From: Achromobacter spanius
GTDB lineage: Bacteria > Pseudomonadota > Gammaproteobacteria > Burkholderiales > Burkholderiaceae_B
Assembly (NCBI RefSeq): GCF_029637605.1
Contig: NZ_CP121261.1
Span: 3,286,001-3,350,000, forward strand
Direction of reading: 5' to 3'
Length of the DNA stretch: 64,000 nucleotides
Part shown: in pieces, positions 1-8,478 of the stretch
How positions within the stretch are numbered: the stretch's first letter is position 1
Layout of the letters: every line of letters starts with the position of its first letter
Notes under the pieces: generated by a model
The model's input: the letters and a program-made list of their open reading frames with translations, nothing else
What the model was told of the DNA's origin: nothing
The model's database searches: none
Made by a program: the position numbers and the translations under genes

Positions 1-345
1 GACGGTGCCGCGCGCGACACCACTGAAATCATCGAAATGGGCTACCCGGTGTTCGCCGCCGGCGCCAACCCCAATGGCCCCACCAAGAACGTGCCCGGCC
101 GCATCGGCCACCCCGTGTCGGTGGGTGGCGTTACCGTCAACGCCGGCGACTTCATCATCGGCGACGCCGACGGCCTGGTCGTCGTGGAACGCGAAAAAAT
201 CGAAGGCCTGCTGCCCGCCGCCGAAAAGAAGGTGCGCGACGAAGCCGCCCGCATCGCCGCCATTCAGGCCGGTGACACCGAAGCCAAGTGGCTGACCGCC
301 GCCCTGCGCAGCGCCGGCGTGTTGAAGGAAGGAGAGGCGCTGTGA
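1..345 (+). CDS. RraA-like aldolase family protein, 3' part
   Basis: The reading frame is open from base 1, so the N-terminus lies outside the window; 114 residues remain. They begin with DGAARD, which matches the conserved metal/substrate-binding stretch of the RraA/HMG-aldolase fold. This is followed by PVFAAGANP, a PVSVGGVTVNAGDFI segment and GDADGLVVV, all hallmarks of the family. Members include 4-hydroxy-4-methyl-2-oxoglutarate aldolase, oxaloacetate decarboxylase and the RNase E inhibitor RraA. A catabolic aldolase/lyase is more likely here than RraA proper, because the gene is fused by overlap (GTGA) to a hydroxyacid dehydrogenase and sits with lactonase-type genes. The exact substrate cannot be read from the sequence. 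Confidence 0.85.
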   Translation, partial: DGAARDTTEIIEMGYPVFAAGANPNGPTKNVPGRIGHPVSVGGVTVNAGDFIIGDADGLVVVEREKIEGLLPAAEKKVRDEAARIAAIQAGDTEAKWLTAALRSAGVLKEGEAL

Positions 346-1289
346 AACCCTCTGCCGCCCCGAAACCGGCGCTACTCGTCACCGCGGCTGACCTGGCCCC
401 CGAGGCCCTGGCGCTGCTGGAAGGGTTCAACATCGTCTATGCGGGCAAGACACCCACCGAAGACGACATCGTTGCGCTGTGCCGCCAGCACGATCCCGTG
501 GCCATCATCGTGCGCTACAGCAAGGTCGGCGCTGCCGCGATGGACGCCGCGCCTTCACTGCGCGTGATCTCCAAGCACGGCAGCGGCACCGACACCATCG
601 ACAAGGCCGCCGCCGCACAACGCGGCATCGACGTCGTGGCGGCGGCGGGCGCCAATGCCGCCGCCGTGGCCGAACAAGCGCTGGCGCTGCTGTTGGGTTG
701 CGCCAAGTCGCTGGTGACGCTGGACGCGCGCATGCGTGGCGGGCATTGGGACAAGTCCACGCACAAGAGCATGGAACTGGACGGCAAGACCATCGGTTTG
801 ATCGGGCTGGGCGCCATCGGCCGGCGTTTCGCGGCCATGGCGCACGGCATGAACATGCGGGTCATCGGCCACGATCCCTATGCGCAAGACCTGCCGTCCT
901 ACATAGCCGCGGTGCCGTTGCAACAGCTCTGGCAGGAAGCCGACGCCATCTCGCTGCACTGCCCGTTGACGGATGAAAACCGTGGCCTGATCAACGCCGA
1001 CACGCTGGCGCAATGCCGGCCCGGCGTGATCCTGGTGAACACCGCCCGAGGCGGGCTGGTGGACGAAGGCGCGCTGCTGGCCGCCGTGCGGTCCGGCCAA
1101 GTCGCCGCCGCCGGCCTGGACAGCTTCGCCGTCGAACCCATGACGGCCGGCCACCCCTTCCAGCATGAACCACGTATTGTCCTCAGCCCGCACATCGGCG
1201 GCGTGACCCGCGCCGCCTACGTCAACATGGGCGTGGCGGCGGCGCGCAATGTGCTGGCGGTGCTGGCCCGCAACACCAGCGCAGCCTAA
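342..1289 (+). CDS. D-2-hydroxyacid dehydrogenase (SerA/PGDH-like), GTG start
   Basis: This 315-residue NAD(P)-dependent D-isomer-specific 2-hydroxyacid dehydrogenase probably interconverts a 2-hydroxy acid and a 2-oxo acid in the cytoplasm. Visible features are KHGSGTDTID near the start of the substrate domain, the Rossmann glycine motif in IGLIGLGAIGRRFA, NTARGGLVDEGAL with the catalytic Arg, and SPHIGG carrying the catalytic His. The start chosen is GTG at 342, preceded by a strong GGAAGGAGAGG ribosome site and overlapping the stop of the upstream aldolase gene. An in-frame ATG at 288 lies inside that gene and is unlikely. Coupling to an aldolase and a cyclase-type hydrolase suggests one catabolic pathway. 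Confidence 0.88.
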   Translation: MKPSAAPKPALLVTAADLAPEALALLEGFNIVYAGKTPTEDDIVALCRQHDPVAIIVRYSKVGAAAMDAAPSLRVISKHGSGTDTIDKAAAAQRGIDVVAAAGANAAAVAEQALALLLGCAKSLVTLDARMRGGHWDKSTHKSMELDGKTIGLIGLGAIGRRFAAMAHGMNMRVIGHDPYAQDLPSYIAAVPLQQLWQEADAISLHCPLTDENRGLINADTLAQCRPGVILVNTARGGLVDEGALLAAVRSGQVAAAGLDSFAVEPMTAGHPFQHEPRIVLSPHIGGVTRAAYVNMGVAAARNVLAVLARNTSAA

Positions 1290-1300
1290 GGAGCCGCAAC

Positions 1301-2371
1301 ATGCCGCAACGATGGAAGCACGCGCCGGACGGCAGCAATTGGGGCGAATTTGGCCCGGACGACCAGCGCGGCCGCATGAACCTGGTTACACGCGCCAAAG
1401 TCCTGCAAGGCATTGCCGAAGTTCAAGAGGGCAAGACCTTCTGCCTGTCGCTGCCGCTCGACCTGCCCGGCGGCACGGCGTTGAACCCCAAGCGGCTACC
1501 GACGCAGCGATACGCCACGTTGCGCGACGGCAAAAGCGCCGGCGTGCAAGGCTACTGCTGGTCATACGCTTCTGAAGACCCGCTGCTTACCGACGTGGTT
1601 TGCGACGACGTGCTGCTGATGAACACGCAGTACTCCACCCAGTGGGACAGCCTGGCGCATATGGGCAGCCGCTTCGATGCCGATGGCGACGGCGAAGCCG
1701 AGGCCGTGTTCTACAACGGCTTTCGGGCCGGCGTGGAGATCATGGCGGCGTTGCCCGACCCGCACGCCAGCGCTGACTGGGCCCGCTATCCCGGTCCGAA
1801 CGCCAACGCGCTTGGCATTGAAAACCTGGCCGAGCACGGCGTGCAGGGCCGCGCGGTACTGATCGATCTGGAAGCGCATGTCGGCCGCGAGCGCGCCGCC
1901 ATCGGGTATGAGCAACTCATGCGCATCATGCAGGCCGATGGCGTCGTGGTTGAGGCCGGCGACATGGTGTGCCTGCACACCGGCTTCGGCGACATGTTGA
2001 TGGCCATGAACGGGCAACCGGATGTCGCGCGCTTGCATGCAAGCGGCAGCGGTCTGGACGGCAATGACCCCCGCCTGCTGCAATGGATCGTCGATTCGCG
2101 CCTGGCCTGCTTGATCGCCGACAACCCGGCAGTGGAATTGGTGCAAACCATCAGCCTGAGCGGCGCGTCCACGCCCTTGCGCCGCCCCCGACTACCGCTG
2201 CATGAACACTGCCTGTTCAAGAACGGCATTCATCTGGGTGAACTTTGGTGGCTGACGCCGCTTGCGCGATGGTTGCGTGCCCACGGCCGCCATCGCTTCC
2301 TGCTTACCGCCCCCCCGCTGCGGCTGCCTGGCGCGGCAGGTTCCCCTGCAACCCCCATCGCCACCGTCTGA
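1301..2371 (+). CDS. Cyclase family protein (kynurenine formamidase/KynB-like fold)
   Basis: This 356-residue protein begins 11 bases after the dehydrogenase. It resembles the metal-dependent cyclase family (PF04199), which includes bacterial kynurenine formamidase and isatin hydrolase. The N-terminus (NWGEFGPDDQRGRMNLVT) and the segment STQWDSLAHMGS, in the place of the usual metal-binding HxGTHxDxPxH, mark the larger subgroup. Further family-like stretches are GRAVLIDLEAHVG and GDMVCLHTGFGD. It would hydrolyse an amide or lactone-like bond in the cytoplasm. The position between a hydroxyacid dehydrogenase and Bug receptors suggests a ring-opening or hydrolytic step of the same pathway; the substrate is unknown. 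Confidence 0.82.
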   Translation: MPQRWKHAPDGSNWGEFGPDDQRGRMNLVTRAKVLQGIAEVQEGKTFCLSLPLDLPGGTALNPKRLPTQRYATLRDGKSAGVQGYCWSYASEDPLLTDVVCDDVLLMNTQYSTQWDSLAHMGSRFDADGDGEAEAVFYNGFRAGVEIMAALPDPHASADWARYPGPNANALGIENLAEHGVQGRAVLIDLEAHVGRERAAIGYEQLMRIMQADGVVVEAGDMVCLHTGFGDMLMAMNGQPDVARLHASGSGLDGNDPRLLQWIVDSRLACLIADNPAVELVQTISLSGASTPLRRPRLPLHEHCLFKNGIHLGELWWLTPLARWLRAHGRHRFLLTAPPLRLPGAAGSPATPIATV

Positions 2372-2443
2372 TCCCACGATTTTTTTCACCAGGCACAGCG
2401 GCCGGCACAGGCCGCAAGCCAACCATGCACGAAGGAGACAAAC

Positions 2444-3430
2444 GTGAATACTTTTCGTACGCTTATCCGCCTGCCATCCCTTGCGCTTTCGGCGGCCGCG
2501 CTAACGCTATGCGCTAACGCAGCCCTCGCGCAATACCCGGATCGACCCGTTCGTATCGTCGTCGGCTTTTCCCCCGGCGGGCCGACCGACGTGGTCGCGC
2601 GCGCCTTCGCTGCCTATGCCGCGCAGGCATTGGGGCAGAGTTTCGTGGTGGAAAACAAGCCCGGCGCCAACACCATTCTTGCCGCCGAAGCCGTCGCCAA
2701 AGCCGCGCCTGACGGCTACACGCTGCTGGTGGGTGCCACCAACCACACCATGATCCCCGCCCTGTACAGCAGTCGCGTCAAGTTTGACGCCTTGCGCTCG
2801 TTCACCCCCGTGTGCGCGATAGCGGTCAGCCCGACGGTACTGGTCGTGGGCCCCGCCCTACCCGTAAAGACACTGGACGCATTTCTGGCACGGGTGCGCG
2901 CGGAGCCCGGCCGCATTACGTACGCCACGCCGGGCACAGGCAGTTCGGGTCATTTCGCCACGGCGCAATTCCTGAACCTGACGAAGACGTCCATGAATCA
3001 CATCCCCTACAAGGGCGCGTCGCAGGCCGTTGCCGATTTGATGGGCGGACAAGTCGATAGCTCGCTGGCCACGCTGGGTTCGGTGCTGCCGCAAGTGGAG
3101 TCCGGCAAGCTGACAGCGCTGGCGGTGGCCGCGCCCCAACGCCTGCCACAGCTACCGCAAGTGCCCACCTTCGACGAGGCGGGCGTCCACGGATACACCG
3201 CCGACGCGTGGTACGGCGTGCTTGCGCCGGCAGGCCTGCCCCAAGACGTGCGCAGCAAGCTGGAGCAGGTGGCCCGGGATTTCGCCCGCGCGCCCGCCAC
3301 CGCCAAGAGTCTGGATGCGCTGGGCATGCAGGCACGCCAAACTTGCGGCAACGATTTCAACGCGCAACTGGCCAGCGAGATCGATGCAAACCGCAAGCTG
3401 GCCGAGAACCTGGGGCTAAAGGCCGATTGA
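2444..3430 (+). CDS. Bug/TctC-type periplasmic solute receptor (GTG start)
   Basis: This 328-residue tripartite-tricarboxylate-transport receptor begins at a GTG, with AAGGAG at 2432-2437 deciding the start. A signal peptide ends near residue 28 (ANAALA before QYPDRP). Family landmarks are GFSPGGPTDVVAR, VVENKPGAN and KAAPDGYTLLVGAT. Bug proteins bind carboxylates, amides or small aromatics in the periplasm and normally hand them to TctA/TctB membrane partners, none of which is encoded here. It is the first of two tandem receptors within the hydroxyacid/lactone cluster and probably captures a pathway substrate. Confidence 0.92.
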   Translation: MNTFRTLIRLPSLALSAAALTLCANAALAQYPDRPVRIVVGFSPGGPTDVVARAFAAYAAQALGQSFVVENKPGANTILAAEAVAKAAPDGYTLLVGATNHTMIPALYSSRVKFDALRSFTPVCAIAVSPTVLVVGPALPVKTLDAFLARVRAEPGRITYATPGTGSSGHFATAQFLNLTKTSMNHIPYKGASQAVADLMGGQVDSSLATLGSVLPQVESGKLTALAVAAPQRLPQLPQVPTFDEAGVHGYTADAWYGVLAPAGLPQDVRSKLEQVARDFARAPATAKSLDALGMQARQTCGNDFNAQLASEIDANRKLAENLGLKAD

Positions 3431-3488
3431 GCCGCGCCCGGATATAAAAGCAAACAACGAAAAATACACATCATTCAGAGGAAGACAA

Positions 3489-4487
3489 ATGACGTTTCTT
3501 ACCCAACCCTACGCGCGCCGCAAGACCGCGGCATTGATCCTGGCCTGCTCCGCCCCGCTGCTGGGCATGTCCGTCTCTCACGCAGCCGACACCTGGCCCG
3601 ACCGGGCGGTGCGTATCGTGGTGCCCTACGGGCCGGGCGGCGCGGTCGATGTGGCCACGCGCAAGATGGCGCAAATGCTGTCCAGCCAGACCGGACAGAG
3701 CTTCGTCGTGGAAAACAAGCCCGGCGCCACCGGCACCATCGGCGTGAGCCAGGTCGCGCGCGCAACGCCCGACGGCTATACGCTGGTGGCCAACGACACT
3801 ACGTATTCGCTCTTGCCGTACATCTTCAAGAAGTTGCCGTTTGATCCCGCAGAGGACCTGCAACCCGTCTCGGCCTTCGTCTTCGCCCCCATGGCCTTGG
3901 CCGTGTCGGCCGACAGCAGCAGCCACACACTTGACGACCTGATCGCGCAAGCCCGCGCCAAACCCAACATGATCACGTACGGATCAGGCGGGCCAGGCAC
4001 CACGCCGCATTTCGCGGCTGAAGCGCTGGGCCTGGCGACCGGCGTGAAGTTCATGCACGTGCCGTTCAAGGGCGCGGCCGAGGCCACTCAGGCCGTGCTG
4101 GGCAAGGTGATCGATTTTCAGTTTGCGTCCACCACCGGCGTCATGGGGCCGGTGCAAGGCGGCCAGCTAAGGCTCCTGGCCGTCAGCGGCAACAAGCGCC
4201 TGCCGGTGTTGCCTGACGTGCCCACCTTTGCCGAAGCGGGCGTGAAGGACTTTGGCGTGGTCAACTGGACCGGCCTGTGGGCGCCAAAGGGTACGCCCCC
4301 GGACGTCACCGACCGGCTGCAACGCGAGATCGCCACCGCCATGGCCTCGGAAGAGATGAAAACGTTTGCCACCAAGATGGGGGCGGAGCCACGCGCTGCC
4401 GACGCCACAGAGTTTCGCGGCATCCTGGCCGATAGCGGCCAGATGTGGGGCAAGGTGGTCCGCAGCATCGGCTTCGACGCCAAATAA
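3489..4487 (+). CDS. Bug/TctC-type periplasmic solute receptor (second of tandem pair)
   Basis: This 332-residue receptor starts 58 bases after the previous one, with a GAGGAAGA ribosome site. Its signal peptide ends near residue 33 (VSHA before ADTWP). The receptor landmarks PYGPGGAVDVATR, VVENKPGATGTIG and RATPDGYTLVAND are present. It differs from its neighbour over much of its length, so the pair looks like two specificities rather than a recent duplication. The SMP-30 lactonase starts 17 bases downstream, which places it in the same operon. Confidence 0.92.
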   Translation: MTFLTQPYARRKTAALILACSAPLLGMSVSHAADTWPDRAVRIVVPYGPGGAVDVATRKMAQMLSSQTGQSFVVENKPGATGTIGVSQVARATPDGYTLVANDTTYSLLPYIFKKLPFDPAEDLQPVSAFVFAPMALAVSADSSSHTLDDLIAQARAKPNMITYGSGGPGTTPHFAAEALGLATGVKFMHVPFKGAAEATQAVLGKVIDFQFASTTGVMGPVQGGQLRLLAVSGNKRLPVLPDVPTFAEAGVKDFGVVNWTGLWAPKGTPPDVTDRLQREIATAMASEEMKTFATKMGAEPRAADATEFRGILADSGQMWGKVVRSIGFDAK

Positions 4488-4504
4488 ACCCAGGAGGATT
4501 CGCC

Positions 4505-5422
4505 ATGTTCTGCTTGCACGCCCCCGAAGTCGTTGACTTTCAGGTCTGGTCGACCATGCCCGATCACTTGCGCCGCCCCCGGCGCAGCGCCTGGGCCGAC
4601 GCCAACCGGGGCGGCATGCCGGTCGACTCCTTTCTTGAAGGGCCGGTCTTTGATGAGTCCGGCAACCTTTACGTCACGGACATCCCCTGGGGCCGCGTGT
4701 TCCGGATCACGCCCGACCGCCAATGGTCATTGGTGGCCGAATACGACGGCGAACCCAACGGCATGAAGTTTCTGGACGCCGGCCGCCTGCTCATTACCGA
4801 TTACAAGAATGGGCTCATGACGCTGGATATCGCGACCGGCGCCGTCACGCCCTATCTTGAACGCCGCAACAGCGAACGCTTCAAGGGCGTCAACGATCTG
4901 ATCTTCGACACCCAAGGCAACCTGTATTTCACCGACCAGGGCCAAAGCGGGCTACACGATCCCAGCGGCCGCCTGTATCGACTGCGGCCCAACGGCCAGC
5001 TAGACCAACTTCTGGATAACGTGCCCAGCCCGAATGGCGTGGCGTTGTCGCCCGACGAGCGCGTGCTGTACCTTGCCGTCACGCGCGGCAACTGCGTGTG
5101 GCGCGTGCCCTTGCTGCCCGACGGCAGCGTCAGCAAGGTCAGCCAGTTTTTTACATCCTACGGCCCCAGCGGCCCCGATGGCCTGGCCGTTGACACCGAG
5201 GGCAACTTGCTGGTCTGCAACCCCGGGCTGGGCTATGTCTGGCTGTTAAACCATCGCGCCGAACCCAGCATCGTCTGGCGCAGCGTCACGGGCGCGTCCA
5301 CCACCAACCTTGCCTTTGGCGGCGAAGACAGGCGCACGCTGTTCTGCACGGAATCGACCAGCGGCTCGATTCTTTTTGCGTCCGCGCCCCACGCGGGCCT
5401 GGCCCTGGCGCGCAAGGCCTGA
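4505..5422 (+). CDS. SMP-30/gluconolactonase family hydrolase
   Basis: This 305-residue six-bladed beta-propeller is of the SMP-30/gluconolactonase/LRE type, which opens sugar or other lactones with a bound divalent cation. The start is the ATG at 4505 behind AGGAGG; longer in-frame starts overlap the receptor gene. Signatures include FLEGPVFDESGNLYVTDI with the metal-ligand Glu, FKGVNDLIFDTQGNLYFTD with the conserved Asn-Asp, PSPNGVALSPDERVLYLA, and GPDGLAVDTEGNLLVCN. There is no signal peptide. As last gene of the string it probably converts a lactone to the hydroxy acid oxidised by the dehydrogenase; that order is inference. Confidence 0.88.
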   Translation: MFCLHAPEVVDFQVWSTMPDHLRRPRRSAWADANRGGMPVDSFLEGPVFDESGNLYVTDIPWGRVFRITPDRQWSLVAEYDGEPNGMKFLDAGRLLITDYKNGLMTLDIATGAVTPYLERRNSERFKGVNDLIFDTQGNLYFTDQGQSGLHDPSGRLYRLRPNGQLDQLLDNVPSPNGVALSPDERVLYLAVTRGNCVWRVPLLPDGSVSKVSQFFTSYGPSGPDGLAVDTEGNLLVCNPGLGYVWLLNHRAEPSIVWRSVTGASTTNLAFGGEDRRTLFCTESTSGSILFASAPHAGLALARKA

Positions 5423-5458
5423 CAGCGCCAAACAAAATACGCGTGGCCGCCGCTTGAG

Positions 5459-5487
5459 TTGACAGTGTAAAACGACCGTTTTACATT
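5459..5487 (+). promoter_or_regulatory. Promoter of the tetR-MFS operon
   Basis: A perfect -35 box TTGACA (5459-5464) is followed, after 17 bases, by TACATT (5482-5487). The tetR ATG is at 5494, only six bases after the -10, so transcription should begin at or next to the A of the start codon. That predicts a leaderless messenger. No ribosome-binding site is visible upstream of the ATG, which agrees. Confidence 0.75.
5466..5485. promoter_or_regulatory. Palindromic operator within the tetR promoter
   Basis: Perfect inverted repeat TGTAAAACG-N2-CGTTTTACA. It fills the spacer between the -35 and -10 boxes and covers most of the -10. Size and symmetry are typical of TetR-family operators, so direct autorepression by the adjacent regulator is very likely. 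Ligand release would also switch on the MFS gene. Confidence 0.8.
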
Positions 5488-5493
5488 GGACGC

Positions 5494-6024
5494 ATGGATA
5501 CCAAGACACAGCTGATCTCCACGGCGGAACTTCTTTTCAACCGACACGGTTTCACGGCCACCGGCATGGACCGCTTGACCCAAGGCGCCGGCATGTCAAG
5601 CCGAACGCTCTACAAGCATGTCGGCAGCAAAAACGCGCTGATCGCCGCCGTGCTCACCGAGCGCGACAAGCGCTTCTTTGCGCAAATTCAAGAAGCAAGC
5701 AGCGTCGACGCGATCTTCAAGGCGCTGGAAAACTGGATGAAAACCGAAGACAACCTGGGTTGTCTGTTCTTGCGTGCCTACGCGGAAACCGGTGGCGACA
5801 CACCGGAAATTGCCGATGCCGTGTCCGCGCACAAAGCCGCTTTCTGGCGAAAAATTCGGGAAGTCGTCTCGGCGGAAACCGGGGGCCGCAGCGACCCGGT
5901 GCTGGCCGAACAGATCTTGGTCTTGTTCGAGGGCGCGACGGCCGCCGCCATCTATCGCGGCGCAAAATCCGTGAAGGCGGCACGCTTGGCGGCCATCGCC
6001 CTGGTGGAACGGGCGCGGCCATGA
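5494..6024 (+). CDS. TetR/AcrR family transcriptional repressor
   Basis: This 176-residue regulator has a TetR-type DNA-binding domain at residues 5-60, with the recognition region GAGMSSRTLYKHVGSKNALIAAV, and an all-helical ligand domain after it. The start ATG lies six bases from the -10 box, so the transcript is probably leaderless. Its stop overlaps the start of the MFS gene (ATGA), a co-translated pair. The 20-base palindrome in the promoter is the expected binding site. The most likely job is repression of the efflux or uptake gene behind it in response to a small molecule. Confidence 0.9.
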   Translation: MDTKTQLISTAELLFNRHGFTATGMDRLTQGAGMSSRTLYKHVGSKNALIAAVLTERDKRFFAQIQEASSVDAIFKALENWMKTEDNLGCLFLRAYAETGGDTPEIADAVSAHKAAFWRKIREVVSAETGGRSDPVLAEQILVLFEGATAAAIYRGAKSVKAARLAAIALVERARP

Positions 6025-7184
6025 GCCTTGCGCTGAGTCCCGCCGCAACGCTGGGCGCAACCGGTTTTGCGCTGATCGCCGTCTGCTATGGCTTTGCCCG
6101 CTTCGCCTTCGGCTTGTTCCTGCCGCGGATCGATGCTGACTTGTCCTTGTCGTCGACGCTAAGCGGCTTGATCTCGGGCGGGGCGTTTCTGGGCTATTGC
6201 CTTGCCATCGCGCTGTCGGCCTGGTTGACCGAACGGATAGGGCCCCGCGCTGTCGCCGTCGGCGCAGCCCTGGTCGCGGCGGTGGGCATGGCCGGCATCG
6301 CCGCCGCGCCCTCGGCGCCCTGGCTGGCGGGCGCGGTCATGCTGGCGGGATCCAGCACGGGACTGGCCTCGCCGCCCCTGGCCGCAGCCGTAACCGCAGC
6401 GGTCAAGCCGAACCGGCAGAACGCCACCAACACCATCATCAACGCCGGCACCGGCGCGGGCGTGGTGCTGTCCGGCCCCGTGGCGCTGATGATGGGAGAC
6501 CAATGGCGCCTTGCGTACGCGGGCTTTGCGGTGGCGGCGGTCGGCCTGGCGTTTGCCGCGGCGCTCTCCCTGCCGCGAGGCTCCCAGGCAGCCACGAACA
6601 ATACCCATGGCTTACCGTCCCTTAACGGAGAGCTGCGGCGCTTGATCGCCGCCGCCTTCCTGACCGGCGCGGCCAGCACCGCGATCTGGTCCTTTGGAGC
6701 GCAGCTGGTCGCGCTGCGGCTCGACTGGAGCAGCGCAGGCGCGGGCCTGCTGTGGATCGCCATCGGAGCGGCCGGTATTGCGGGCGCGGGCGCGGGACAT
6801 CTGATTGCGCGCTTCGGCATGGACCTGGTCCATCGCGTATTCCTGGCGGCAATAGCGGCAGGCATGCTTATGATCGGCATCACAGGCACCTCGGCGGCCC
6901 TGACCCTGGGCGGCGGCCTTCTGTTTGGCGCCGCTTACATCATGCTTACCGGGGTCTATTTGCTGTGGGGCGTCCGGGCGCTGCCGGACCGGCCCGCCAC
7001 GGGCGTGATGATCGCCTTTCTGGCGCTTGCGGTCGGTCAGACCGCCGGGGCCGCCGTCTTCGGACTGTTGATGGAGCATCTGGCGGCCAATTCCGCCGTG
7101 GTTATTTTTGCCAGCCTTGCCATCACGGCGGCGTTGGCGCGGGTTGAAGAGGCAAATCCAAGACCGTGTGTGGCGGGTCGATAG
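6021..7184 (+). CDS. MFS transporter (YbfB/YjiJ-like)
   Basis: This 387-residue protein is almost entirely hydrophobic with about 12 predicted membrane segments. It begins with LGATGFALIAVCYGFARFAFGLFLPRI, resembling YbfB/YjiJ-type major facilitator proteins. ATG 6021 overlaps the tetR stop by four bases. WLTERIGPRAVAVG after the second segment fits the MFS A-motif position. Genetic pairing with a TetR repressor suggests regulated export of a toxic or signalling compound, though uptake cannot be excluded. Confidence 0.85.
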   Translation: MSLALSPAATLGATGFALIAVCYGFARFAFGLFLPRIDADLSLSSTLSGLISGGAFLGYCLAIALSAWLTERIGPRAVAVGAALVAAVGMAGIAAAPSAPWLAGAVMLAGSSTGLASPPLAAAVTAAVKPNRQNATNTIINAGTGAGVVLSGPVALMMGDQWRLAYAGFAVAAVGLAFAAALSLPRGSQAATNNTHGLPSLNGELRRLIAAAFLTGAASTAIWSFGAQLVALRLDWSSAGAGLLWIAIGAAGIAGAGAGHLIARFGMDLVHRVFLAAIAAGMLMIGITGTSAALTLGGGLLFGAAYIMLTGVYLLWGVRALPDRPATGVMIAFLALAVGQTAGAAVFGLLMEHLAANSAVVIFASLAITAALARVEEANPRPCVAGR

Positions 7185-7318
7185 CGGGCGGCGCGGGGGG
7201 GATTGCTTGCTGTTGCTTCGGGTTGCCAGTCCCGCTGGGCAGCGTCGCGCTCAGCGCTTTCAAGACGAAAGGATCTACAACATGACTTGCATGAGCCGCT
7301 GCTTTTTTCACTGAATCC

Positions 7319-7346
7319 GCGCCTTTCAACATTTGTTGAAAGGCGC
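7319..7346. promoter_or_regulatory. 13-bp perfect inverted repeat upstream of lysR
   Basis: GCGCCTTTCAACA and its exact reverse complement are separated by two bases (TT). It lies 94 bases before the lysR ATG in the 256-base gap after the MFS gene. There is no T-run behind it, so it is a weak candidate for a terminator and a better one for an operator. Nothing else clear is seen in this gap. Confidence 0.55.
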
Positions 7347-7440
7347 ACTTTCACTGAAATTAATGTGCAGTATCCAATCAGCTCTTCACCCCGCAGCCCA
7401 CGTGTTAACGTAGCCGCCACCCCACAGCCCCACCCTACTC

Positions 7441-8322
7441 ATGCAAAGCCGCTCCCTGCGCGCTTTCCTGGCGCTACACCAATTCGGCACCGTGACCGCC
7501 GCCGCGCAGGCCGTGCATTTGTCGCCCGCGGCGGTCAGCGTTCAGCTGCGGAACCTGGAAGAAGAACTGGGTGTCGAGCTATTCGTACGCACCGGCCGCT
7601 CAATCCTGTTGAACGATCGCGCGCACCAGCTTCTGCCGCTTGCCCGGCGGGTCTTGGACCTGGAAAGCGAGATGGCGTCGTTGGGCAATTCCAGCCGTCT
7701 CAAGGGCAGGCTGGCGCTGGGCATCATCACCAGCACATTGAGCGGGGGGCTGCCGGATGTGCTCAAGCGCCTGGGGGCCGAACACCCCTCCCTGGAATTG
7801 CGCATCACCGCGAAGCGGTCGCCAGACCTTGCGTTGCAGGTGGAAGCCGGCTTGCTGGATGCGGCGGTCATTTCGATGCCGCCGCCGCATTTTTCCACGA
7901 CGCTTTGCTTTCACGAGCTGTATACCGAGCCCCTGGCGCTGGTCATGAGCGCCAAGCGAAATTTCACCAACGTCAAAGCCGCGTTGGAGGAATATCCCTA
8001 TATTGCTTTCGACAAAACCACCTGGATCGGCAAGCAGATCGACGCGTTCATCCAGGACAGCGGCGTCTCGGTACGGCCCGCGATGGAGTTGGACTCGCAT
8101 GACGCCGTACTGTCCATCGTGCGCCACGACATCGGCGTCACCGTCCTGCCCGTGCTGAAAGGCCCCGCGCGCAGCGACGGCGCGCTGAAGTTCATTGACC
8201 TGCCGGGCTTGTACCGCACGGTGTGTCTGGCCGTGCGCCACGCCAATAACGACAGCCGAACCACGCAGGTGCTGGTGAACTGCTTCCGGGAATTCGGGGA
8301 ATCTTCTCCGCTGGCGAAATAG
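7441..8322 (+). CDS. LysR family transcriptional regulator
   Basis: This 293-residue protein has a winged helix-turn-helix at residues 3-60 (FLALHQFGTVTAAAQAVHLSPAAVSVQLRNLEEELGVELF). It is followed by a LysR substrate-binding domain (LKGRLALGIITSTLSGGLPDVLKRL). No good ribosome site precedes ATG 7441. It stands upstream of, and in line with, a hydroxyacid dehydrogenase and a Bug receptor, which it may control together with the genes before it. The inducer is unknown. Confidence 0.92.
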   Translation: MQSRSLRAFLALHQFGTVTAAAQAVHLSPAAVSVQLRNLEEELGVELFVRTGRSILLNDRAHQLLPLARRVLDLESEMASLGNSSRLKGRLALGIITSTLSGGLPDVLKRLGAEHPSLELRITAKRSPDLALQVEAGLLDAAVISMPPPHFSTTLCFHELYTEPLALVMSAKRNFTNVKAALEEYPYIAFDKTTWIGKQIDAFIQDSGVSVRPAMELDSHDAVLSIVRHDIGVTVLPVLKGPARSDGALKFIDLPGLYRTVCLAVRHANNDSRTTQVLVNCFREFGESSPLAK

Positions 8323-8343
8323 CCGTCGTGCTTGTCATCCCAC

Positions 8344-8366
8344 GAGCATCGTTTTTGCCGATGCTC
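8344..8366. other. Stem-loop after lysR
   Basis: Perfect 8-base stem GAGCATCG/CGATGCTC with a 7-base loop, 21 bases after the lysR stop. It lacks a T-run on the + strand; an A-rich stretch follows instead. It may stabilise the lysR 3' end or be a weak terminator before the dehydrogenase gene, whose promoter may lie just downstream (TTTGAT near 8386 and TAGTAT at 8408-8413). Confidence 0.4.
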
Positions 8367-8478
8367 AGATGTAAAAAAATTAGCTTTTGATAAATCTCTC
8401 GCCTTCTTAGTATGGATCTTGGCATCGTGCATGGGCCGGATCACATCAAGCGGCCAGTGCCGTCGGAAGGAGGGATTT

